DNA from: Helicoverpa zea
Lineage: Eukaryota; Arthropoda; Insecta; Lepidoptera; Noctuidae
Direction: 5' to 3'
Length of the DNA stretch: 64,000 nucleotides
Assembly (NCBI RefSeq): GCF_022581195.2
Contig: NC_061475.1
Location: 9,672,001 to 9,736,000 of the forward strand
In this document: positions 1 to 10,986 of the stretch, piece by piece
How positions within the stretch are numbered: the first letter of the stretch is position 1
How the letters are laid out: each line of letters opens with the position of its first letter
The notes under the pieces: model-generated
Databases searched by the model: none
What the model was told of the DNA's origin: nothing
The model's input: only the letters and a program-made list of their open reading frames with translations
Made by a program: the position numbers and the translations under genes

Positions 1-311
1 GCTGTATCCACCTCGGCTTCACAATGGTGGCACTTTGGGGTCTCCTCCCTCCCAATCCGGTGCAGGTACGCTCCAAAGCAGCCATGCCCGGACAGCACCT
101 GCACTAGATGCATCGAGAGGCAGCCATGCCGCCGATCGAGCCATCCATCCAGGACAGGCCCGATGGCATCCAGCGTCCGGCGACCGAACGTTGACGAGGC
201 AAGGTCCTCGGCCCAGTGTCGAGTGATTGCTTCCCTCGCCTCCTCACGCACTTCTTCCCGTTCGATCGGGTCCGGGTGCCGGTCTAGCGCCCTTTGCGCC
301 GCCGTCCAGTC
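1..311 (-). pseudogene. R1-type non-LTR ORF2, C-terminal fragment
   Basis: The minus strand reads openly from 311 to the window edge as the region after the reverse transcriptase of R1-clade ORF2. It contains the segment VQVLSGHGCFGAYLHRIG followed by the start of a zinc finger (CHHC). The same landmarks occur in the plus-strand copy at 26.0-26.5 kb, so the two belong to one group. The frame has stop codons upstream of about 320, so this is a truncated piece that also runs off the window. It would act, if intact, in target-primed reverse transcription. Identification of the group is firm; the exact family is not assigned. Confidence 0.75.
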
Positions 312-560
312 GTAAGGGCTTCTAACCCTGCTCTAGCGACTCCACTCTGGACGGCCAATGAAGGCAAACCAGAGGCGTGAGACCTACCCCCGTCATGGTT
401 CACTCCGGCCGGCTGGAGATGGGGGACAGTATACTCTCCCTGGAGCACTCGGTATATACAGCCCCGCGGGGTCGCTACTCCCCGTCACCAGCCTCACATG
501 TCCTGCGGGGCTCCGCCTCAGATGTCCTGCGGTGCTTATATCTAATTATTATTGTCGTTA
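312..560. other. no gene seen
   Basis: GC-richer stretch with short unrelated frames only. It probably continues the degraded retrotransposon debris to its left, but I see no motif that proves this. Confidence 0.4.
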
Positions 561-1170
561 ATATCTCAAGAGCCTTTGTTCCAATTATGTTAGGGTCGAC
601 TTCCAGTCACGATGCAACTGAGTACCTACCAGTGTTTTACAAGGGGCGACTGCCTATCTGACTTCCGCAACCCGGTTACCCACTCAACCCAACATCCCTT
701 GGTAAAACTGGTCAGACTTACTGGCTTCTGACTACCCATAACGACTGCCAAGAATGTTCAATGACAGCCGGAACCTACAGTTTAACATCCCCTCCAAATA
801 ACGGTCATTGGTATCCAAAATATACATAGAAAGTACATACGAACTTAGAAAAGTTGCATTGGCAGGTACTTGCCAGACCTGGAATCAAAGTCACACGCTC
901 ATACTTGAGAGGTTGGTTCTCTACCCACTAAGGCTGCCTGTCCACCGGAGCGGAGATTTTGTGCAGAGCTAGACTGCGGCTAGAGAGTGCGGAGCTAGGC
1001 TGCGGAGTGGAGAAACTGAGTAATATTAACCGGAGGAGCGGAGATTTTGTGCAATCCTATTGGTTAATATTTATCAGTTTCTCCACTCTGCAGCCTAGCT
1101 CCGCTCCGGTGGACAGGCAGCCTAAACCTGGTGGTTTAGGCTTCGTGGTGACTTTCACAAAGTCACCACG
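561..1170 (-). mobile_element. tRNA-derived SINE, older copy, split by a MITE
   Basis: Similar in order and sequence to the better preserved SINE at 44348-44713: landmarks such as TGACAGCCGG, the ACTTACTGGCTTCTGACTACC segment (shorter in places) and GAACTTAGAAAAGTTGCATT are shared. Read on the minus strand the head ends in tRNA-like A-box and B-box positions, but here the B box is degraded. The head is split by the inverted-repeat element at 932-1122; the expected end CACCACGAC is found only beyond it, near 1163-1170. Such elements are transcribed by RNA polymerase III and mobilised by LINE machinery. Confidence 0.7.
932..1122. mobile_element. Harbinger-like MITE, 191 bp
   Basis: Terminal inverted repeats of about 22 bp: GGCTGCCTGTCCACCGGAGC at the left and its complement at the right (1101-1122). 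The trinucleotide TAA flanks both ends (929-931 and 1123-1125), as expected for the TWA target duplication of PIF/Harbinger elements. There is no coding capacity. The interior holds a second imperfect copy of the CGGAGCGGAGATTTTGTGCA end sequence. It lies inside the head of the surrounding SINE, so it is younger than that SINE. The superfamily call rests on TSD length and TIR form only. Confidence 0.7.
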
Positions 1171-2127
1171 ACTTAGTCATCTTAGTAATATTTAATGTTT
1201 TTTTACGTAATAATACGTGCAATATTTTTGCTACACACAACTTAAATGCGCACTAATTAGAATCACTACTTTTATCCCTATGGTCACGCCTAATGCGCTT
1301 CAGTTCTCAACGTTTTGTTTAGTCTGCTGTGCTTTTGCCGTTGAAGTACAAAAATTAAATATATGGAACGTTTCTAATGTCATCGGGCGGACGGACATGT
1401 TTTCAAGTCAACGGGCCCCTAAAATTCAATATCAGACGATTCAGATCTTTGATTTTGCTGACCCCGTAGTCGCTGGCATAAGAGACAGGATCCGCGTACG
1501 AAGTCGCGGGCAGAAGCTAGTTACTAAATAAATTCTCAAGCAACTGCCTCGAAAAGCTGTAACTTGCATCACTACGCTGTGTAATGGGATATGAAGAGTT
1601 CAACATTATCCTGATATATCGATGCTTCCGATAACAAAGGTCGTAAACACCAAAATAGGGTCAGTGGGTCGTCTTAGGGGAAAAACAAAAAATAATTTCG
1701 TTTTTGGCTTATATCTTTTTAATTTTAAAAGTTATAAAATTGTGTTCTATACAAGAAATACGTAAAATACGATGGTGTTTCATAATATATTATTGCTATT
1801 TATGTCAAAGCCTTATTTTAAAAGTTAGCTTGGACATACACCCCAGAAAATTCAAGAAGTTGGTATTTACGACCACTAACAAATCAATGGAGAACGATTT
1901 GTCTAACGGAAGTTAGAAGTATGCACCATCGCAGTTTTTAAATATAATAGTTCTGGGTTTGGTTTTAAAAACCATATACTGAAATACAAATGAGTATAAA
2001 CACCACGACCTGATGCGATGGTATGTAACAAACATGGAAATATCTGAAGCAAATAATGAATTTAAGACTGTAAGTTGAGTTTTCATTACTTGTAATAAAA
2101 ACAAAGAAATAAAACACAAATTGACAT
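1171..2127. other. AT-rich stretch without a gene
   Basis: Only short chance frames. Near 1470-1530 the sequence GTCGCGGGCAGAAGCTAGTT resembles the right end of the Helitron-like repeats seen at 2.8 and 42.2 kb, so a remnant of one may be present. Nothing else recognised. Confidence 0.45.
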
Positions 2128-2356
2128 AATTAAAAAAGGTTTTTTATAAAAAAATTAACCGACTTCCAAAAACACTAAAAAGCCAAAAAAAAACTAATTT
2201 TAGGTGCATCTGCCTAGAAGTCGGTGGCAAAAATTAACTTAGGAACATCCATTAGATACCGACTTCTAGGCAGATACACCTAAAATTAGTTTTTTTTTGG
2301 CTTTTTAGTGTTTTTGGAAGTCGGTTAAATTTTTTTGTAAAAAAGTTTTTTATTAG
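2128..2356. repeat. near-palindromic repeat, about 230 bp
   Basis: The left arm, containing AACCGACTTCCAAAAACACT and CTGCCTAGAAGTCGGT, is repeated in reverse complement in the right arm, with a centre of about 40 bp near 2224-2260. Arms of roughly 95 bp pair almost throughout, including the T-rich outer ends. No coding potential. The arms contain AACCGACTTC, a sequence I associate with dispersed lepidopteran repeats. It could be a fold-back MITE or two head-to-head insertions; no target duplication is evident. Confidence 0.7.
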
Positions 2357-2771
2357 TATGATAATATTAACCAAATTAGGAGACGACCTACATAATTTAA
2401 TTTTCAAACCAATTCTCCAAGACCAAGTGACATTACGACAATTGTTTCTCAGCGGAGCCATGGGCGTAGCCAGCTTTGGGCTCAGAGTGAGGCGGCAGTC
2501 AACCTATCCCCCGGGGGAGGGCGGGCGGGGGCCCTCCGATTTTTTGTATCTTGAGCCGTTAATCTCAAACTTGTTAATCTCTTAATTTGAGAGGTTTATA
2601 TTTGCAGGTACAGAAAATAAACAATTACACACAGGACAAAAGTAAGGGCATATAGTTTCTGAATACGCGAGCGAAGCGAGCGCGAAATTTTTATCGGACG
2701 AAAAATTTCACGCTCGCTTAGTTAGGGAAGTACGTTTGGGGTATGAATTTATATATAAATTTTACGTAATA

Positions 2772-2965
2772 TCTATACTAATATTATAAAGCTGAAGAGT
2801 TTGTTTGTATGTTTGAACGCGCTAATCTCAGGAACTACTGGTCCGATTTGAAAATTTCTTTCAGTGTTTGATAGCCCATTTATCGAGGAAGGCTATAGGC
2901 TACTTTTTATCCCGGTACGGGAAGTAGTTCCCACGGGATGCGGGTGAAAACGCTGGCAGAAGCTA
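2772..2965 (+). mobile_element. Helitron-like short repeat
   Basis: Starts TCTATACTAATATTATAAAG and ends near GGCAGAAGCTAT. The middle contains AACTACTGGTCCGATTTGAA and the GC-rich hairpin region TATCCCGGTACGGGAAGTAG. The copy at 42136-42334 has the same order of landmarks and ends in CTAGT, as non-autonomous Helitrons do (5' TC, 3' hairpin then CTAG-T). It lies inside the hAT element. No target duplication is expected or seen. The assignment is by resemblance to abundant lepidopteran repeats. Confidence 0.6.
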
Positions 2966-3074
2966 TACCAAATATTACGTAAAATTTAGCCCAAACGTTC
3001 TTAACTTTTTGTTTGTTGACAAATGCAAAAATAAGGGCATAAGCATAGTTTCTGAATACGCGAGCGAAGCGAGC

Positions 3075-4307
3075 GTCAAATTTTTATCGGACTTAAACCA
3101 AATATTACGTAAAATTTAGCCCAAACGTACTTAACTTTTAGTTTCTTGATAAATTAATACAAAAACAATATAGTTTCTGAATACGCGAGCGAAGCGAGCG
3201 CGAAATTTTAATTATTTTTTAAGACTCAAAACCAAAAACTACGTAAAATGTCGCCCAAATATACATTTTCATGAATGGGGGACTAGGTACGACACTCCCG
3301 ATTTACGTTCATAAGAACCCCCTCGCTCGCATAGATAAGTCAATAAAAATAAAGTTAGATAACGTATAGCAACGTCGCGCAGCTAAGCTTCGCGGACCAC
3401 TTGGAATGCCTCCAGGGATCACCAGTGGTCCGCGGACCACCGGTAAAGAACCACTGTGCTAAACGATCGTTCTATTGTACAGGGGCCCGATTCTCCTAAT
3501 TTTACTTAAGCGACCTTCGATTGACGTTCGACTCGATTCGACTGAGATCCAATCCCGACTCGATTACGATTGAAGCGTATGTGGCATTCCGCTATTTTTT
3601 CTTTGAAATAAGCCTTTTTATCCTTTTCTGTCATTCAATAATGAATCATTTTGTCTGCAAATGATTTACGATTGCAAAATGATTGTACAGCAAACTACCG
3701 TATAGACCAAAATCATCAAAATAGCAGACCAATCGCACACCAATCAAATGTCAATCGAATACGATTGGTCTTTTATTAGTAGCAGAATGCCCGATATGGT
3801 TAAAACTGCAATGACGATCATATTGCGATTCGATTTCTATTCGATTTTGACATTATTAACTTAGGAGAATCGGGGCCCAGGTCGTACATGGCTGGGCCAG
3901 CAAAATAGCGAGCGCGGTTTTTACACTAGGATAAAAATGCATTTCCGAAATTTTGATCACATCTACCAATTCCATCTCCTTCAATGCATTATTTTTTGGA
4001 TTAGATGGACGGCTCGGCTCGCTACGCCACGAAGCACCTATTCTTTTAGGGAATACGGCTCGCTTTCAAATGACGCGCGCACCGCGCACGTTCGGGAACT
4101 CGAGCGTGCATTTTGTTTTGATCGCGCTCTTTTCAAAGTCGACAATTTTTTTTGTGCTATAACTTACGGATAGTACATTATGATTGTTGATGTTGTTAGT
4201 TAGAGTTAGTAAAAAACAACATTGTTTAATCAGACACCTTATAGGTCAGAGCCAGGGCCCAGGGTGGGGCAAGTGCCCCAGCTTGCCCCAGTGTGACTAC
4301 GCCCATG
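3075..4307. repeat. direct duplication, copy 1 (1233 bp)
   Basis: Repeated almost base for base at 4368-5600, a constant offset of 1293 bp. Each copy ends with the hAT right terminus ...TGACTACGCCCATG. The element therefore has two right ends, an inner one at 4307 and the functional one at 5600, which carries the TSD. The 60-bp spacer between the copies is described separately. Confidence 0.92.
3482..3878. mobile_element. MITE with GGGGCCCGATTCTCC ends, copy 1
   Basis: Inverted ends: GGGGCCCGATTCTCCTAA at the left and TTAGGAGAATCGGGGCCC at the right, about 397 bp apart, with no coding capacity. The interior is rich in GATTCGA-type motifs. A clear target duplication is not visible, so the superfamily is left open. 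The same element recurs at 4775-5171 through the internal duplication of the host hAT. Confidence 0.65.
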
Positions 4308-4367
4308 CATAGGAAGTGGTGAAGGGTGGGCGTTTTGGGGGCTGTCTTTTGTAAATTTCTGACGTTT
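4308..4367 (-). repeat. 60-bp spacer resembling a piece of LTR A
   Basis: The reverse complement of about 4309-4352 (ACAGCCCCCAAAACGCCC, then CACTTCCTATG) closely matches positions 27416-27460 inside the LTR of element A, with two or three differences. It sits exactly at the junction of the internal duplication. Confidence 0.65.
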
Positions 4368-5600
4368 GTCAAATTTTTATCGGACTTAAACCAAATATTA
4401 CGTAAAATTTAGCCCAAACGTACTTAACTTTTAGTTTCTTGATAAATTAATACAAAAACAATATAGTTTCTGAATACGCGAGCGAAGCGAGCGCGAAATT
4501 TTAATTATTTTTTAAGACTCAAAACCAAAAACTACGTAAAATGTCGCCCAAATATACATTTTCATGAATGGGGGACTAGGTACGACACTCCCGATTTACG
4601 TTCATAAGAACCCCCTCGCTCGCATAGATAAGTCAATAAAAATAAAGTTAGATAACGTATAGCAACGTCGCGCAGCTAAGCTTCGCGGACCACTTGGAAT
4701 GCCTCCAGGGATCACCAGTGGTCCGCGGACCACCGGTAAAGAACCACTGTGCTAAACGATCGTTCTATTGTACAGGGGCCCGATTCTCCTAATTTTACTT
4801 AAGCGACCTTCGATTGACGTTCGACTCGATTCGACTGAGATCCAATCCCGACTCGATTACGATTGAAGCGTATGTGGCATTCCGCTATTTTTTCTTTGAA
4901 ATAAGCCTTTTTATCCTTTTCTGTCATTCAATAATGAATCATTTTGTCTGCAAATGATTTACGATTGCAAAATGATTGTACAGCAAACTACCGTATAGAC
5001 CAAAATCATCAAAATAGCAGACCAATCGCACACCAATCAAATGTCAATCGAATACGATTGGTCTTTTATTAGTAGCAGAATGCCCGATATGGTTAAAACT
5101 GCAATGACGATCATATTGCGATTCGATTTCTATTCGATTTTGACATTATTAACTTAGGAGAATCGGGGCCCAGGTCGTACATGGCTGGGCCAGCAAAATA
5201 GCGAGCGCGGTTTTTACACTAGGATAAAAATGCATTTCCGAAATTTTGATCACATCTACCAATTCCATCTCCTTCAATGCATTATTTTTTGGATTAGATG
5301 GACGGCTCGGCTCGCTACGCCACGAAGCACCTATTCTTTTAGGGAATACGGCTCGCTTTCAAATGACGCGCGCACCGCGCACGTTCGGGAACTCGAGCGT
5401 GCATTTTGTTTTGATCGCGCTCTTTTCAAAGTCGACAATTTTTTTTGTGCTATAACTTACGGATAGTACATTATGATTGTTGATGTTGTTAGTTAGAGTT
5501 AGTAAAAAACAACATTGTTTAATCAGACACCTTATAGGTCAGAGCCAGGGCCCAGGGTGGGGCAAGTGCCCCAGCTTGCCCCAGTGTGACTACGCCCATG
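4368..5600. repeat. direct duplication, copy 2 (1233 bp)
   Basis: Second copy of the segment at 3075-4307. The two look essentially identical by eye, including the nested MITE, so the duplication is recent relative to that MITE. Confidence 0.92.
4775..5171. mobile_element. MITE with GGGGCCCGATTCTCC ends, copy 2
   Basis: Duplicate of the MITE at 3482-3878, carried along in the 1293-bp-offset duplication; not an independent insertion. Confidence 0.65.
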
Positions 5601-5608
5601 AGCGGAGC

Positions 5609-6440
5609 TTACGTTTTAAAAGTGATTGTATGGTGTATTTACAAATAATTATGTCTTCATGTTTTTAAGACCGACAGCTGCTTGTACGTTGTATTATACG
5701 ACCTGCACGTTTATTCGGTTCTAAGCAATATGAGTTATACATAACCTCTTTTCTAAAAAAATTTGATTATACTAGTAAAAATTTTGGGTGTAAAAGTATT
5801 TTTTTTAGACAAATATTTTTTTCACATTTTTAGATCGACGCAGCGCCAAAAATTAAGTAGGGCTGCATTCTTAACTCATTTTCGCCAAAATGGCGTTTAC
5901 GACATTTGTTGCCGGAAGCATCGATATGGAAAGTATCTCAAATAATTATGATCTATAAAGATGGCAAACCATCAGGAGACGTCACATCCTATAGACACGG
6001 TGAACCACACAGTCCAGGTGTGCCGCCTGGGAAGGGCACCGCCGTGTCCTCGTTGAAGCAATAGGCAGCGGCGACCTCTCGTGCCCGGCCCTGGTTTAAG
6101 TCATGATCCGGGGTGAGAGGTAATGGGATGCCGTCATCTCATCTCATGCACACGCTAAAGAAGTTCACACCTCTCATCCCAGCTGCCGCCATGGACGTGG
6201 AAGACACCACGGGCACCGGGTGTCGAGTGACGTTTCCCGGCCATCGTAGGCGTGGGTCTGTGGGCCGTGAGTTTCGGTTTCGTCTCTCAGAAGACACGGG
6301 CCCGTCTCGGCAGCGCGCGTTGTTCCAAGCGCTCCTCGAAGAGATTCAGCAAACCCCAGTGGGTTTAAGTCTCTAACAGTCTGACGCTCTCTCACGCTGC
6401 TTAACCACAGCGGAGGAATCATTTGATGATTTATCATAAA
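5609..6440. other. no recognised gene; possible LINE 3' UTR
   Basis: AT-rich to about 5950, then a GC-rich block (5955-6400) with an 87-codon plus-strand frame (6113-6376) that I cannot match to any family. The block ends with CCCAGTGGGTTTAAGTC and CATTTGATGATTTATCATAA, which look like the 3' end of a plus-strand LINE seen in Lepidoptera. I would not call a gene here. Confidence 0.35.
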
Positions 6441-6549
6441 AAGTCGAAAAAACTTAAACCATTCCATTCCTCCTTTTTTGTCCAAACTATTCTTTTATGG
6501 AACAAGTTGCCCTCGGAAATTAGGATGGTAAAAAGTCATTTCTCCTCAA
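6441..6549 (+). pseudogene. LINE ORF2 C-terminus, split from its 3' UTR by gypsy
   Basis: In the plus frame near 6485-6540 the residues LWNKLPSEIRMVKSHFS match the C-terminal tail motif (LWN-LP-EIR) of CR1/jockey-type reverse transcriptases. The sequence stops at the gypsy insertion (TSD TCAA at 6546-6549) and appears to resume at 24903, where a LINE-type 3' UTR and a simple-repeat tail are found. Confidence 0.6.
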
Positions 6550-6843
6550 TGAAGCAGTGGGTAAAATAAAGGAAATAAATGTAAGGCAAACACACTGATT
6601 TACTAGATTTCCACCATAATATAAGGTATAGGTAGTAAATAGGCACACAATGATCACAATTCGGGCAGCGATTCGGCACCAGATGCGTAGCGCAGGAGCA
6701 AGAGGGCTAAAAATGGCGCGCAGGCTCTTATATAGGCTTTCCCCACTACCGGTGGCATCCGGGAGATGGAGTGGTGGCTTGGCTTGGCTATGATTGGCTG
6801 AATTTGATGGCGCGCAGAGTGGCTGAATATGTGTGACGTCACA
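6550..6843 (-). repeat. gypsy 3' LTR, 294 bp
   Basis: Matches the two halves of the other LTR (19233-19400 and 24771-24902) with few differences, chiefly a 6-bp ATCACA duplication in the other copy. Contains TATATAGGC-like promoter sequence near 6730 and a TGACGTCA motif at the terminus, a cAMP-response-element-like palindrome. Confidence 0.9.
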
Positions 6844-6892
6844 CTCGGCCGTCCTGGAACAAAGATTGCTCCCGCAATGGGAGATGGCAGCG

Positions 6893-7600
6893 TTAGCTTT
6901 CCAGTAGGTCAATTAGGTCTTCGGTTTCGAGTTCTTCATCAGAACTGCTGGCGCTGTCAGATATAGGAACTGTACTATGGTAAGGCCTCAAGGAGTCTGC
7001 TGCAACTAAACCTGTAAAGCCTTTATAACTTCGAAGTCCCTTGATGCTTCTAATCCTGTACCTGTCATTGCCTACAACTTTTGTTATAACGTATGGACCA
7101 GAGTAAATGTCGTCGAGCTTGGTATTTACTTTCGTTGCACTACTTGTAGGAGCTTGACGCCATAGGACTAAGTCCCCCTTTTTATAAATGCGACTTTTCT
7201 TGCGTTTCTTGTCAAAATTACGTTTCATCCTATCGCTTACTATTCTTAACCGAGTACTAGCTTTACCGCGCCTAACTTCCACCGGCTCGCTAACACTTTC
7301 ATCATTAACGACATCACATCGCGGCCTAGAACTTTTGGCAAACATCAGGTCATAAGGTTTATAGGTTGTACTGTCATTCACTGTATTATTTATACCCCAA
7401 AGAACGTCAGGTAAACAATTCGCCCAATTATTCGCAGCCTCGCTCGGATCTGTGGCCCGCAATGCATTTAATATTGTCCGGTTAGTGCGTTCCACTTGGC
7501 CATTGGCCCGCGGACATGCAACAGAGGTTAAGATGTGCCTAAACTGTTTGTCAGTTGAGAACTTTAAAATATCGGCTGGTAAAAGCCTTGCCATGGACAC
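6893..7600 (-). pseudogene. gypsy integrase, C-terminal part
   Basis: Reads from the last part of the integrase core (SVACPRANGQVERTNRTI, including the conserved glutamate of the D,D-35-E triad) through a basic linker (FDKKRKKSRIYKKGDLVLW) to the C-terminal DNA-binding region (YSGPYVITKVVGNDRYRI) and an acidic tail. It is out of frame with the upstream part; the frameshift lies at about 7551-7600, where the two frames overlap. If intact, the enzyme would insert the cDNA into chromosomes. Confidence 0.85.
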
Positions 7601-8980
7601 TTACAAGTTTATTGGGATATCCAAATAAACTAAACATTTTCTTAAGAGTTCGTATAGTTTCTACAGAATTGACAGAACGAGTGGGCTCAGCGATGACAAA
7701 TTTTAAGAAGGCATCTGTTAGGACCAGCATATATTGATAGCCTTTGGCGGTTCTGCAAAAGGGGCCTAAGTGATCGACGTGAACCATGATCATGGGCTCA
7801 GTAGGTTTGGGAACAGGAAATAATTTCCCTTCCTTTTTCCCATGATCTCCTTTACCATAAGCGCAATAAAGGCAAGCCGTTACATATTTGCGAACGAAGC
7901 GAGTCATTTTTGCAAACCAGTAGTCGTTTTTTATCAGGTCTATACATTTTTGAAAGCCTACATGCCCTATATCATCATGGTGCATTTGGACTAACCTCCA
8001 TCGAGCCAATGTTGGCACTACAAGTTTATTGCCATGTATCGTCTTTCTGTACAGACTATCATTCGAGATAACATAGTTATTGGTTATGTCAGAAGCTGCT
8101 GTGCTATCCCTAAGCTGGTCTATGATTCGCTTTAACTTTTCGTCCTGGTACTGAACAGTGTAAAACCAGTCCGACATTTCAAGTCGGTTGACATTCGAAC
8201 AATCGACTGGATTTCTACTTAATGCATCTACGTGTTGCATCCTTTCTCCGGGCCTATATTCTATGGACATATCGTAATCTTGAATGGATAGCCACCACCT
8301 AGCAATACGCGGTATAATATCGCGTTTGGTTAAAGTAGCGCGAACAGCGGCGCAATCAGTCACCACTTTAATGTGTTTACCAATGACATATACCCTAAAC
8401 CTTCGTAACGATTCGACTACGGCAAGCGTTTCAAGTTCATAACTATGGTACATGCTTTCTTCTTTACTAGTTACTCTACTAAAATACATAACAGGGCGTA
8501 AGGAACTATCAGTTTGTTTCTGTAGTAAAATACCTGCTATCCCCGATTTGCACGCATCCGTATGAATCTCAGTTGACAATGCAGGGTCATATAAAGCTAG
8601 TAACGGTTTTGTACACAAACACTGTTTTAATTTCTCAAAACTACTAGATTGATCATCACTCCAGTTCCACACTGCGTTTTTCTTCGTTAAATCGGTTAGT
8701 GGGCGGGCAGTAATTGCAAAATTTCCAATAAACTTACGAAAATAACTACATAACCCTACAAATTGACGTATTTCATGAACGTTTGTAGGAGTGGGAAAAT
8801 GTGACACTGCTGCTAACTTCGCCTCACTAGGCTGAATGCCATTCGAAGATATTTCATGTCCTAAATATGAAATTTGATTTTGTAAAAATGAACATTCTTG
8901 CATATTTAATTTTAAATTCTCAGATCTCAATTTATGAAGAACTTTTTCTAAAATATCTAAACCTGACTGTAAGGCGATTA
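7551..8980 (-). pseudogene. gypsy pol: end of RT, RNase H, start of integrase
   Basis: From the MITE at 8981 the minus frame reads the RT thumb (GLDILEKVLHKL, SYLGHEIS), the RNase H domain (EIHTDACKSGIAGILLQ, then YELETLAVVESLRRFRVYV), and the integrase zinc region (HHDDIGHVGF ... CLYC) and core start (VHVDHLGPF). The second catalytic aspartate region reads SVHGKAFTS where SDxGxxFTS is normal, so that aspartate is lost, just before the frameshift. Codons upstream of 8981 come from the MITE and are not part of the gene. Confidence 0.88.
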
Positions 8981-9385
8981 TCACACTGCCCCGCATGATG
9001 CAGCGTAGTGCGTGGATGCGTTTTTTTCCGTTGTATGGAAATATCTCCGTTTGTATGGAAAACACGCATAGTCCAACACACTGAAAATGCATCCACGCGC
9101 GTTCATGCGGATCACGCACATACATGCGGAGAAACACGCACCCCCGCGCGTAGGTGCGGGGCGAGACGCAAGGTATGGCACACTGAATCCCGCAATGCCG
9201 CGCGTGATTTTGAATGGGCGTGACGTGTATATTTGAAAATGGAACTCGCTGTGCATGAATTTACAAAACGCACCTACGCGCGTGAGTGCGTGAAAAACCC
9301 GCACGATGATGCAGATCTGCACTCCCGCAGGAACGCGCGTAGGTGCGTCGACACGCAAGATGCAGCGTGATGCGGGGCAGTGTGA
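8981..9385. mobile_element. MITE inserted in the gypsy RT, 405 bp
   Basis: Terminal inverted repeats TCACACTGCCCCGCAT and its complement. The interior is made of repeated GC-rich motifs of the type CGCGCGTAGGTGCG and GATGCAGCGT, and has no coding capacity. It separates the RT motif FLDDLLLPS (right side, minus strand) from GLDILEKVL (left side), which are contiguous in related elements. A clean target duplication is not visible, so the superfamily stays open. Confidence 0.75.
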
Positions 9386-10986
9386 AGATCACCTATATCG
9401 ACAGAGGGTAGTAAAAGATCGTCTAGAAATGCTAAGACTTCGAATTCGTTTGCAGAAGTGTCGCGATTTCTCGCGCTACCGCCTTTTGAACTATTTTTTA
9501 GAGAATCGACAATCTTGTTAATAAGTCGCACGAATACAGATGGGGCGTTAGCTAAACCAAAGGGAACGCGTGTATATTCAAAGTGTCCCTGTGGTGTAAT
9601 GAAAGCAGTTTTGTATGTGTCTTCCGGATTAATTTTAACTTGGTGATAACCTTGTGCTAAATCAAGACTCGTGAAGAAGTTTTTGCCGGCTAGCTTCGAG
9701 ATTTGGTCACCGTTCTTCTTCTTCACAAGAATAACCGGGGAAGCGTAACATGACTCGGACTCACGAATTATACCAGCGTCTAGCAAATCAGTGACTTTGG
9801 ACCGAACTATCTCTTGTTCACTATGCGATAAACGGTAAGGTTGGCGATATATGGGCTGTTCACTGGTCAATGTTATTTTCATGTGCAATAAATCTGTGCA
9901 TCCTAAGTCTTGTGTTTTATTGGCAAAACAGTCACTATAATTTAATAATAAAGAAATTAATCTATCGTGTTCGTTTTCATTTAATGGACCATACCTAATG
10001 TCACCTACCAGTACCCCCCCAATAGTATTTGTATGGACTAGGCTAGTGTGCAACAGAGGCATTACGTGACTAGGCTCTGTATTGGCTTTGGTTGCGGACG
10101 TTGATGGCAAAGTGGAATTTGATCGACTGACCTGAATATCCTTTGGCGGTGGGCTGGTGCAGCTGTCGGCTCTAGTTATCACCTCGCCTCGCTTCCAAAC
10201 GATGTTTTCAGCTCCGCTGTTTATCACTTTGATGTACCCGGTGGAACCTCGTAGCAGAGTCGCAGGAATGGAGTAAGATACGCCTTGTAGCTCATAATGT
10301 TGAGGCGTGGTGACAACATCGTTGTCTTCGACGTTGTTCAGCACGCGAACTTTTAGGATGGATACTCCAGGCAACAAACACTCATTTTCAGAAGTGATGA
10401 CCTTGAAGCGAATGGGTTCTTCAATCACATCAATTTCTTTTATAAAGTCCACGTCCTGTTTGAGAGTAGCTTTACCCTCGCTGACCACCAGGGTCATTCC
10501 GTCACTGTTGATGATGGGCTGTCCAATCAATAGGCTAATGTTACCCATATCCACATTAGTTAAATGGGCCTTGCAGGGAATAGATATGCCATCGATTGCA
10601 GCTTCAAACGCTACTTCTCCGCAGCTGTTCAAATGTTTCCCGGAAAAACCCCTGAGGATAGTGGTCGTGGGGCTAATTTCTAAGCCTAATAGTCTCGCCA
10701 CGTGAGTAGACAGTACATTAACTTGACTCCCGGTGTCAATATAAGATTTAACATGTATGCCATTGATTGTAGCCAGTTTTTCGTAAACCTTATTGTGGTT
10801 TAGCAGGAGTCTAATTTCCTTGACTTTATCATCGGTCGATGTTGTGGTTTTCGGAGCAGTGCAGCGCGTTGCAATATGACCTTGTTTGCCGCATTTGAAG
10901 CATGTTCTTGAATCCGGATATGGGCAGTTGCGTAATAAATGGCCAGTCTTCTTACAGCTTGGACAAGGGTCCGTTTCAGAATTCAC
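9386..10986 (-). pseudogene. gypsy zinc knuckles, protease and RT N-terminal half
   Basis: In order: two CCHC-like knuckles (CPSCKKTGHLLRNC and CFKCGKQGHIATRC), a retropepsin with the active-site YIDTGSQVNVL, a linker, then RT with SPVILVKKKNG, SLDLAQGYHQV, VPFGLANAP and the catalytic FLDDLLL. Between KKKNG and the following ISKLAGKNFF segment about 25-30 residues that normally include the RxCxDYRxLN motif are missing, an in-frame deletion. The frame continues the gag frame but is separated from it by in-frame stops at 10996-10998 and 11128-11130. Confidence 0.88.

Larger units (their letters stand above)
2451..5608. mobile_element. non-autonomous hAT element (2459-5600) with 8-bp TSD
   Basis: The element begins CATGGGCGTAGCCAG at 2459 and ends with the near complement TGACTACGCCCATG at 5600. 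Identical 8-bp duplications AGCGGAGC flank it (2451-2458 and 5601-5608), the hallmark of hAT transposition. GGGCGTAGCCA is a typical hAT terminal motif. The 3142-bp body has no transposase frame. It contains a Helitron-like insertion, a nested MITE, an internal direct duplication, and several copies of the palindromic subrepeat GCGAGCGAAGCGAGCG (2667, 3060, 3185, 4478). The same subrepeats recur in the hAT at 32.5-33.8 kb. Confidence 0.85.

Noticed and set aside
3937..5466. Two identical 78-codon frames in the hAT duplication
   Set aside because: They are identical only because the segment is duplicated; no homology or start context supports them as genes.
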